Below are positions 1-5,665 of a stretch of 6,555 bases of DNA, piece by piece (position 1 is the first letter of the stretch; each line of letters opens with the position of its first letter). The notes beneath the pieces are model-generated. The model worked only from the letters and a program-made list of their open reading frames with translations. It was not told the origin of the DNA and did no database searches. Position numbers and translations under genes: made by a program. The stretch spans positions 1 through 6,555 of the forward strand of contig CAMLKR010000133.1 in assembly GCA_946480565.1 (NCBI GenBank). The letters are read 5' to 3'. Origin of the DNA: an uncultured Arenimonas sp. GTDB lineage: Bacteria; Pseudomonadota; Gammaproteobacteria; Xanthomonadales; Xanthomonadaceae.

Positions 1-476
1 GCATGTCCGGCCTGGGCGAACGCGCCCGCGGCGAGCTGCGCAACCGCGCGCTCGGGTTCATCTACCAGTTCCACCACCTGCTGCCGGAGTTCAGCGCGCT
101 GGAGAACGTGATGATGCCGCTGATGATCCGCGGTGAGTCCGCCGCCTCGGCGCAGGTGCCGGCCCGGGCGCTGCTCGAGCGCGTCGGGCTGGGCCACCGG
201 CTCGGCCACAAGCCCGGCGAGCTCTCGGGCGGCGAACGCCAGCGCGCGGCGGTGGCGCGGGCCCTGGTCACGAAGCCGGCCTGCGTGCTCGGCGACGAAC
301 CCACCGGCAACCTCGACGAGAAGACCGCCGCCGGCGTGTTCGAGCTGCTGCTGGAACTCAACCGCGAGCAGGGCACCGCCCTGGTCATGGTCACCCACGA
401 TCGCCGCCTGGCGCGGCGACTGGATCGAACCCTGGAGCTGACCCAGGGACAACTGCGACCGCTGCCCGCGGAGTAG
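1..476 (+). CDS. lolD: LolD, ATP-binding subunit of the LolCDE lipoprotein-release transporter (5'-truncated)
   Basis: This is the C-terminal two thirds of an ABC ATPase. In LolCDE it hydrolyses ATP on the cytoplasmic face so that LolC/LolE can pull outer-membrane lipoproteins from the inner membrane and hand them to LolA. Visible in order are the LolD-type Q-loop block [17 protein letters not shown] (57-107), the ABC signature LSGGER (from 222), Walker [12 protein letters not shown] (from 285, catalytic Glu at 297-299) and the H-loop His in VTHD (396-398). The [15 protein letters not shown] block separates LolD from MacB- and FtsE-type ATPases. The Walker A loop and roughly the first 75-80 residues lie upstream of the window. 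The ATG at 3 is therefore an internal methionine, aligning with the MSKL region of E. coli LolD, and not the start. The stop is TAG at 474-476, one base before comEC. lolC/lolE would be expected just upstream, but that is outside the window. Confidence 0.95.
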   Translation, partial: MSGLGERARGELRNRALGFIYQFHHLLPEFSALENVMMPLMIRGESAASAQVPARALLERVGLGHRLGHKPGELSGGERQRAAVARALVTKPACVLGDEPTGNLDEKTAAGVFELLLELNREQGTALVMVTHDRRLARRLDRTLELTQGQLRPLPAE

Positions 477-477
477 C

Positions 478-2841
478 GTGCCGGCCGCGCCGGCGATCGC
501 GCCGACGCCCTTCGGGCTCGCCAGCGCCGCCGCGCTGCTGGCGGCCGTGGGGCTGGTGCAGGGCCTGCCTTCGTTGCCGCCGGGCCCGTTCGCCTGGGCC
601 ACGCTGGTCGCGGGAGTCGTCTGCTGGACCCGCCGCGGTGCGCTGCGGCTGGTCGGGGTTTTCCTGGTCGGCCTGGGCCTTGCCGTGCTGCAGGGCCAGG
701 CCTCGCTGGCCCTCCGTCTTCCACCGGCGCTGTCCGGCCAGGCCCTGGTGCTCGAGGGCAGGGTGCTGGGCCTGCCGATCACCGGGCCGGACGCGGTCCG
801 CTTCGAATTCAGGGTCGACGACGGCGAAGGCGCCGCGGCTGCGCTGGCCGGCCGCAAGCTCCGGCTGGGCTGGTACCTGCGCGGACCGCAGCGCGTGCCC
901 GTGATCGAGCCGGGCAGCCGCTGGCGCCTGGCCGTGAAGCTGCGGCCTCCGCGCGGCCTGGTGAATCCCGGCGGGTTCGATTTCGAGCGCCGGGCGTTGG
1001 AGCAGCGCATCGCCGCGACGGGTTACGTGCTGGACGGCGATGCGAACCGGCCATTGGCACCCGGCCGCGGACTCGACGCCTGGCGAGGCGAGCTGTCGCG
1101 GCGCATCCACCACGCGGTGCCCGACCCGAGCGCACGTTTCGTCGCGGCCCTGGCGCTGGGTGACACCCGGGCCCTGGACGACCACGACTGGCAGGTGCTG
1201 CGCGCGACCGGCCTGACCCACCTGATCGCGATCTCCGGTTTCCATGTCGGTCTGGTGGCGGGGTTTGGAATGCTGCTCGGTCGTGGCCTCTACCGGTGCG
1301 CGCCCGCGCTGGCGCGGCGGCTGCCGATGCCGCAGGGCAGCGCCCTCAGCGCGCTGCTGCTGGCCGCCGCTTACACCGCGCTGGCCGGATTCGCATTGCC
1401 GACGGTGCGCACCCTGCTGATGATCGCGGCCCTGCTGCTGGCGCGCCTGCTGCGCCGGCCGCAGTCGCCGTCGCAGGCCCTGGCCTTCGCCCTGGTCGTG
1501 GTGCTGCTGGCCGATCCGCTGAGCGTGCTGGCACCCGGATTCTGGCTCAGCTTCCTGGGCGTGGCCTGGCTGATGTGGTGCCTGCCCGGCGTCGCCGGCG
1601 AAGGGCTGTGGCGGGCCTACCTGAAGGCGCAGGGCGTCGCCGTGCTGGGGCTGCTGCCGGCGAGCATCTGGTTCTTCAGCCAGGCCTCGCTGCCGGGACC
1701 GGTGGTGAACCTGGTCGGCATTCCGTGGATCAGCCTGGGCGTCGTGCCGCTTTGCCTGGCCGGACTGCTGCTGTCGCCGCTGTGGGATGCCGGCGCGGCC
1801 GCCTGCTGGCAGGCCGCCGCCCGACTGATGGACTGGCTGTGGTCGGCGCTGGAGGGGATCGCCGCGTGGCCCTGGGCACTGGCCTGGCTTCCCGAGCCGT
1901 CGCCCGCGGCGATCGCGCTGGCGATGCTGGGTACCTTCTGGCTGCTGCTGCCGCGCGGCGTGCCGGGCAAGGGCCTGGCGCTGGTGCTGCTGCTGCCGAT
2001 GGCCTGGCCGCGGCTTGACCGGCCGGGGCCGGGCGAAGCGGACCTGCACCTGCTCGACGTCGGCCAGGGTCTGGCCCTGGTCGTGCGCACGCAGCGGCAC
2101 ACGCTGCTCTACGACGCCGGACCGGCGATGCCACGCGGATTCGACCTGGGCGAGTCGGTGGTGGTGCCGGCACTGCGGGCGCTCGGCCTGCGCCGGGTCG
2201 ACGCGCTGGTGCTGAGCCATGGCGACAACGACCACGCGGGTGGCGCCGCATCGGTGATGGCGGCGTTTCCACCGGCGCGGGTGCTGGCGCCGGAGGGCTG
2301 GGCGCGTCCCGGCATGGCGCCGTGCACGGCAGGGCAGGCGTGGACGTGGGACGGCGTGCGTTTCGAGATCCTGCATCCGACGCCGCATTTTCCCTATCAG
2401 CGCAACGAAAGCTCCTGCGTGCTGCACATCGACGCCGGCGGTGGCCGCGCGCTGCTGCCCGGCGACATCGGCCGCCACGTGGAGGCCCGGCTGGCGCGCC
2501 GGCCGGAGCAGGTCGCCGCCGAGGTGCTGCTGGTGCCGCACCACGGCAGCGATGGCTCGTCGAGCCTCGATTTCCTGGCCGCGGTGCGACCGCGCGTCGG
2601 CCTGCTCGCCGTCGGCCGCGACAACCGCTTCGGACTGCCCAAGCCCCGGGCGCTGGCAAGGCTCGAGCGTTACGGCGTAGTCCTGCACGACAGCGCGGGC
2701 CGCGGCGCGATCCACCTGCGCCTGGGGCCCGACGGGCCGGGTCCGGTCCGGGGCCTGCGCCAGGACCGCCGCCGCTACTGGCGCGATGCCGGTGCGGACG
2801 GCACAGGCTATGCTATCGGCCGGTCTGAACCCGATAGGTGA
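478..2841 (+). CDS. comEC: ComEC/Rec2 family DNA internalization channel
   Basis: The protein has 787 residues, normal for the family (about 690-790). ComEC is the inner-membrane channel that passes single-stranded DNA into the cytoplasm during natural transformation. The N-terminus has hydrophobic segments (about 12-30, 38-50, 58-72). An OB-fold/DUF4131-like region follows, ending in NPGGFDFERRALEQ (from 163). The Competence membrane domain starts near 222 with the conserved ALGDTRALDD and THLIAISGFHVGL (247-259) and continues as several membrane helices to about 510. The C-terminal metallo-beta-lactamase-like domain (about 520-750) has LDVGQG (526-531), the HxDxDH motif (H581, D583, D585, H586), PGDI (D663) and PHHGSD (H688, H689). 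The late family motif NRxGHPHP reads NRFGLPKP (716-723), so the usual His is L720. The start is GTG 478, preceded by GGAG (470-473) and only one base after the lolD stop. A basic tail (RQDRRRYWR, from 761) follows the domain. Family membership is clear; competence of this organism is not shown. Confidence 0.95.
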   Translation: MPAAPAIAPTPFGLASAAALLAAVGLVQGLPSLPPGPFAWATLVAGVVCWTRRGALRLVGVFLVGLGLAVLQGQASLALRLPPALSGQALVLEGRVLGLPITGPDAVRFEFRVDDGEGAAAALAGRKLRLGWYLRGPQRVPVIEPGSRWRLAVKLRPPRGLVNPGGFDFERRALEQRIAATGYVLDGDANRPLAPGRGLDAWRGELSRRIHHAVPDPSARFVAALALGDTRALDDHDWQVLRATGLTHLIAISGFHVGLVAGFGMLLGRGLYRCAPALARRLPMPQGSALSALLLAAAYTALAGFALPTVRTLLMIAALLLARLLRRPQSPSQALAFALVVVLLADPLSVLAPGFWLSFLGVAWLMWCLPGVAGEGLWRAYLKAQGVAVLGLLPASIWFFSQASLPGPVVNLVGIPWISLGVVPLCLAGLLLSPLWDAGAAACWQAAARLMDWLWSALEGIAAWPWALAWLPEPSPAAIALAMLGTFWLLLPRGVPGKGLALVLLLPMAWPRLDRPGPGEADLHLLDVGQGLALVVRTQRHTLLYDAGPAMPRGFDLGESVVVPALRALGLRRVDALVLSHGDNDHAGGAASVMAAFPPARVLAPEGWARPGMAPCTAGQAWTWDGVRFEILHPTPHFPYQRNESSCVLHIDAGGGRALLPGDIGRHVEARLARRPEQVAAEVLLVPHHGSDGSSSLDFLAAVRPRVGLLAVGRDNRFGLPKPRALARLERYGVVLHDSAGRGAIHLRLGPDGPGPVRGLRQDRRRYWRDAGADGTGYAIGRSEPDR
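2786..2814 (+). promoter_or_regulatory. Weak candidate sigma70-type promoter before exbB
   Basis: A local run of A/T bases inside the 3' end of comEC contains TATGCT (2809-2814), a 4-of-6 match to the TATAAT -10 box, lying about 30 nt before the exbB GTG. At 17 nt spacing the -35 position (2786-2791) reads ATGCCG, a poor match to TTGACA. The case rests on the -10 and on the contrast with the GC-rich surroundings. It could be chance coding sequence. Confidence 0.2.
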
Positions 2842-2847
2842 GGCGTG
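2836..2847 (+). promoter_or_regulatory. Ribosome binding site and GTG start of exbB, overlapping the comEC stop
   Basis: AGGTGA (2836-2841) matches the 3' half of the full anti-SD complement AGGAGGTGA and ends three bases before GTG 2845. Its TGA (2839-2841) is the comEC stop codon, so a ribosome terminating on comEC sits on the exbB start signal. This supports GTG 2845 as the start. The 11-base core GGTGAGGCGTG recurs at the exbD start. Confidence 0.6.
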
Positions 2848-3495
2848 CTTGAACTGATCAAAGCCGGCGGCTGGGTGATGCTGCCGATCATCCTGCTGGC
2901 CGTGCTGGCCCTGGCCATCATCCTCGAGCGCTTCTGGACCCTGCGCCGCCGCGAAGTGCTTCCGCCCGGCCTGGGCGAGGAAGTGCGGGAATGGGCCCGC
3001 GGCCGCAGTCTCGATCCCAAGCACATCGACGTGTTGCGCCGTAACTCGCCGCTGGGCGAACTGCTGGCCGCCGGCCTGGACGTGCGCCACCGCCCGCGCG
3101 AGATCATCAAGGAGCGCATCGAGGACGCCGGCCGCCACGTCGCCTACCGCCTCGAGCGTTTCCTCAACTCCCTGGGCACCATCGCCGCGGTCGCGCCGCT
3201 GCTGGGCCTGCTGGGCACCGTGTTCGGCATGATCGAGATGTTCCTGGACATCCTGACCACCGGCGTCGGCGACGCCAACCGCCTGGCCGGCGGCATCGGC
3301 CAGGCGCTGATCTCGACCGCGGCCGGCCTGTGCCTGGCGATCCCGGCGCTGATGTTCCACCGCTACCTGCGCGGCCGCGTCACCGGCTACATCGTCGACA
3401 TGGAGAAGCAGGCCACCGCGCTGCTCGAGGCCCTGGACGAGGGAGCGTCGCCGCCGCCGGCCAAGGCGCCGCGTGCCAAGCGGGGTGAGGCGTGA
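2845..3495 (+). CDS. exbB: ExbB/TolQ/MotA-family proton-channel protein
   Basis: A 216-residue inner-membrane protein of the MotA/TolQ/ExbB family, which forms a pentameric collar around an ExbD/TolR dimer and converts proton flow into mechanical work. Three membrane segments are visible: about 11-30 (WVMLPIILLAVLALAIILER), about 112-133 (with APLLGLLGTVFGM) and about 153-172 (with ALISTAAGLCLAIPAL). The large cytoplasmic loop between the first two is typical. T125 and T158 match the conserved pore threonines of E. coli ExbB (T148, T181). By the same alignment Q153 falls where E. coli ExbB has E176. The C-terminal tail (about 200-216) is rich in Pro, Ala and Lys/Arg. The start is GTG 2845, three bases after the comEC stop, and its last four bases overlap exbD. 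The protein resembles the ExbB found beside comEC in xanthomonads and pseudomonads more than the TonB-linked one; TolQ is less likely because tolR/tolA/tolB are absent. The client protein is unknown. Confidence 0.88.
   Translation: MLELIKAGGWVMLPIILLAVLALAIILERFWTLRRREVLPPGLGEEVREWARGRSLDPKHIDVLRRNSPLGELLAAGLDVRHRPREIIKERIEDAGRHVAYRLERFLNSLGTIAAVAPLLGLLGTVFGMIEMFLDILTTGVGDANRLAGGIGQALISTAAGLCLAIPALMFHRYLRGRVTGYIVDMEKQATALLEALDEGASPPPAKAPRAKRGEA
3484..3494 (+). promoter_or_regulatory. Ribosome binding site and GTG start of exbD inside the exbB 3' end
   Basis: GGTGA (3484-3488) lies three bases before GTG 3492, the same spacing as at exbB. The start overlaps the exbB stop as GTGA (3492-3495). 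The 11 bases GGTGAGGCGTG are identical to 2837-2847 although they are read in a different frame relative to the upstream gene. Confidence 0.55.
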
Positions 3496-3914
3496 GACTG
3501 AGCTCGGGCAAGGTCCCGGACGAGCCGGAGATCAACCTGGTCTCCCTGATCGACGTGGTGTTCTGCCTGATCATCTTCCTGGTCGTCACCACCACCTTCG
3601 ACCACCGTTCGGCGCTGAAACTGGTGCTGCCGGAGTCGCAGGCGGTGTCCAACGCCGATCCGGGCGACCCGCTGACCGTGCTGGTGGATGCCGAAGGCCG
3701 CTTCTTCATCGGCAACAACGAAGTGCTCAAGCGCGACGTCGGTTCGCTGAAGGAAGCCATCGCCCGCGTCGCCGGCGAGGACCGGACGCGCCCGGTGGTG
3801 CTGCGGGCCGATGCGCGCACGCCGCACCAGTCGGTGGTGACCGCGATGGATGCGCTGGGCCAGCTCGGCTTCACCCGCCTGTCCATCGCCACCACGCCCG
3901 AGGCCAAGCCTTGA
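3492..3914 (+). CDS. exbD: ExbD/TolR-family proton-channel protein
   Basis: A 140-residue single-pass inner-membrane protein, about the same size as E. coli ExbD (141). It pairs with the ExbB encoded just before it. A short cytoplasmic N-terminus (1-14) leads into one membrane helix (about 16-37) containing the family motif NLVSLIDVVFCLIIFLVVTT. D21 is the proton-carrying aspartate, equivalent to D25 of E. coli ExbD. S18 replaces the Pro that precedes this Asp in the usual NxTPxID motif. The rest (about 45-133) is a small periplasmic alpha/beta domain of TolR/ExbD type, with LTVLVDAEGRFFIGN and VVLRADARTPHQSVV, the latter a standard family element. GTG 3492 is the only sensible start and overlaps exbB by 4 nt; the stop overlaps msbA by 4 nt. 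No TonB, receptor or Pal/Tol gene is nearby, so the energised partner cannot be named. Confidence 0.9.
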   Translation: MRLSSGKVPDEPEINLVSLIDVVFCLIIFLVVTTTFDHRSALKLVLPESQAVSNADPGDPLTVLVDAEGRFFIGNNEVLKRDVGSLKEAIARVAGEDRTRPVVLRADARTPHQSVVTAMDALGQLGFTRLSIATTPEAKP

Positions 3915-5665
3915 CCGCAGAAGCCTCCGCCTGGGCGATCTACCGCCGGCTGCTGGGCCGCGCCCGGAAATACTGGCCCTTCCTGGTCGCCGCCTTCATC
4001 GGCATGCTGTTCGAGGCCGCGGCAGCCGGCGCCTTCACCGCGCTGATGGAGCCGATGGTCAACGAGACCTTCGTGGCCCGCAATCCGGACGTGCGCTGGA
4101 CCTTGCCGGCGGCCATCGTCGGCATCTTCCTGCTGCGCGGCGTCGCGACCTTCGCCACCGATTACGGCATGTCGCGGGTCGGCCGCAGCGTGGTGCGCGA
4201 CCTGCGTGAGTCCGTGATGGCCAAGTACCTGCGCCTGCCCAGCACGCGCTTCGACCGCGAGCCGGTGGCGGCGATGGTCTCGCGCCTGAACTACGACACC
4301 GAACAAGTCGCCCAGGCCAGCAGCGACGCCATCAAGGTGCTGCTGACCGACACGCTGACCATCCTCGTGCTGCTGGGCGTGATGTTCTACAACGGCCCGC
4401 GCGTGACCATCGTGATGCTGGTGGTGGCGCCGCTGATCGCCGGCATCTCCGGCGTGGTCGGGCGCCGCTACCGGCGCATCAACCGCGGCATCCAGGACGG
4501 CGTCGCCAGCATGGCCCAGGTGGCCGAGCAGGCGCTGTCGGCCCAGCAGGAGGTCAAGATCTACGGCGCCCAGGCCTCCGAGCTTGGACGCTACCGTGGC
4601 CTGATCGACCGCAACCTGCGCCTGGGCGTGAAGGTGGACGCCACCCGCGCCGCGGCATCGTCCGTGGTGCAGCTGCTGGCGGCGGTGGCGCTGGCGGTGA
4701 TCCTGCTGGTCGCCGGCACCGAGGCGGCCCAGGGCCGCATGAGCGCCGGCAGCTTCGTCGCGATGCTGTCGGCGATGATGGCGATGCTGCCCTCGCTCAA
4801 GCGCATCACCAACGTGCAGAGCCTGATCCAGCGCGGCGTGGCGGCTTCCGAGCGCCTGTTCGCCATCCTCGACCAGCCGGACGAACCGGACGAGGGCCGG
4901 ATGCCGCTGCTGTCCGCGCGCGGCGAGATCGAGTTCCGCGACGTCAGCGTGCGCTACCCCGGCCAGGACGTGCCGGCGCTGGACCGCATCAGCTTCCGCG
5001 CCGCGCCCGGCACGGTCACCGCCATCGTCGGCCGATCCGGCAGCGGCAAGTCCACCCTGATCCGTCTGCTGCCGCGCTTCTACGAAGCTGCGGAGGGCAC
5101 CGTACTGGTCGACGGCGTGCCGGTGCAGGACTACCGCCTCGCCGACCTGCGCCGGCAGATCGCGCTGGTCGGCCAGCGGGTGATGCTGTTCGACGACAGC
5201 ATCGCGGCCAATATCGCCTACGGGCAGGCAGCCGGCACCGACGAGGCGCGCATCCGTCGCGCCGCCGAAGCCGCCAACGCCGCCGAGTTCATCGACCGCC
5301 TGCCGGGCGGAATGGACGCGGGCATCGGCGAAAATGGCGGGTTGCTGTCCGGCGGCCAACGCCAGCGCCTGGCGATTGCCCGCGCCATCCTGAAGGATGC
5401 GCCGATCCTGATCCTGGACGAGGCGACCGCCGCACTGGACACCGAATCCGAGCGCCTGGTGCAGGACGCGCTGAACCGCCTGATCCCTGACCACACCACG
5501 CTGGTGATCGCGCACCGCCTGTCCACGGTGGAGCACGCCGACCAGGTGCTGGTGCTCGACGCCGGCCGCCTGGTGGAGCAGGGCAGCCATGCCGAGTTGC
5601 TGGCCCGCGGCGGCCTGTACGCCCACCTGCACCGGATGCAGTTCCGCGAGCCGGAGGCCGGGTGA
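3911..5665 (+). CDS. msbA: MsbA, lipid A / LPS core flippase (ABC half-transporter)
   Basis: The product is 584 residues (E. coli MsbA has 582). It works as an inner-membrane homodimer and flips core-lipid A from the cytoplasmic to the periplasmic leaflet. The N-terminal half is a six-helix exporter domain (TM1 about 22-46, TM3-4 about 144-185, TM5-6 about 250-305), with [20 protein letters not shown] typical of proteobacterial MsbA. The ATPase domain has Walker [10 protein letters not shown] (374-382, K380), the Q-loop Gln Q422, signature LSGGQ (479-483), Walker B ILILDEA (D503, E504) and H-loop H535. No catalytic residue is missing. The start is TTG 3911, overlapping the exbD stop as TTGA, with GAGG (3900-3903) seven bases upstream. 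The frame is open further upstream to 3473, but that part lies inside exbD and does not resemble MsbA. The first in-frame ATG falls within TM1 and would be too late. Its overlap with lpxK fits their joint role in lipid A supply. Confidence 0.96.
   Translation: MTAEASAWAIYRRLLGRARKYWPFLVAAFIGMLFEAAAAGAFTALMEPMVNETFVARNPDVRWTLPAAIVGIFLLRGVATFATDYGMSRVGRSVVRDLRESVMAKYLRLPSTRFDREPVAAMVSRLNYDTEQVAQASSDAIKVLLTDTLTILVLLGVMFYNGPRVTIVMLVVAPLIAGISGVVGRRYRRINRGIQDGVASMAQVAEQALSAQQEVKIYGAQASELGRYRGLIDRNLRLGVKVDATRAAASSVVQLLAAVALAVILLVAGTEAAQGRMSAGSFVAMLSAMMAMLPSLKRITNVQSLIQRGVAASERLFAILDQPDEPDEGRMPLLSARGEIEFRDVSVRYPGQDVPALDRISFRAAPGTVTAIVGRSGSGKSTLIRLLPRFYEAAEGTVLVDGVPVQDYRLADLRRQIALVGQRVMLFDDSIAANIAYGQAAGTDEARIRRAAEAANAAEFIDRLPGGMDAGIGENGGLLSGGQRQRLAIARAILKDAPILILDEATAALDTESERLVQDALNRLIPDHTTLVIAHRLSTVEHADQVLVLDAGRLVEQGSHAELLARGGLYAHLHRMQFREPEAG
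5653..5664 (+). promoter_or_regulatory. Ribosome binding site and GTG start of lpxK inside msbA
   Basis: GGAGG (5653-5657) is the strongest Shine-Dalgarno match at any junction in the window. It sits four bases before GTG 5662, within the last codons of msbA. The start overlaps the msbA stop as GTGA (5662-5665). It decides the lpxK start. Confidence 0.6.

Noticed and set aside
3..5. ATG as the start of the first gene.
   Set aside because: A LolD starting here would lack Walker A. The Met aligns with an internal methionine before the AELRN-like stretch of E. coli LolD, so the true start is upstream of the window.
2019..2041. G-rich run in comEC as a possible G-quadruplex.
   Set aside because: The G runs are short and uneven (mostly GG with one GGGG and one GGG) and are explained by Gly/Pro/Arg codons.
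391..3360. A 989-codon open frame on the - strand opposite comEC and exbB.
   Set aside because: The translation is rich in Gln, His, Arg, Ala and Gly with no recognisable domain, which is the usual antisense shadow of GC-rich codons with G/C third positions. The opposite strand carries well-supported genes along the same length.
3380..5632. A 750-codon open frame on the - strand opposite exbD and msbA.
   Set aside because: It has the same shadow pattern: low-complexity His/Gln/Ala/Gly-rich translation with no motif, lying against a fully supported MsbA.
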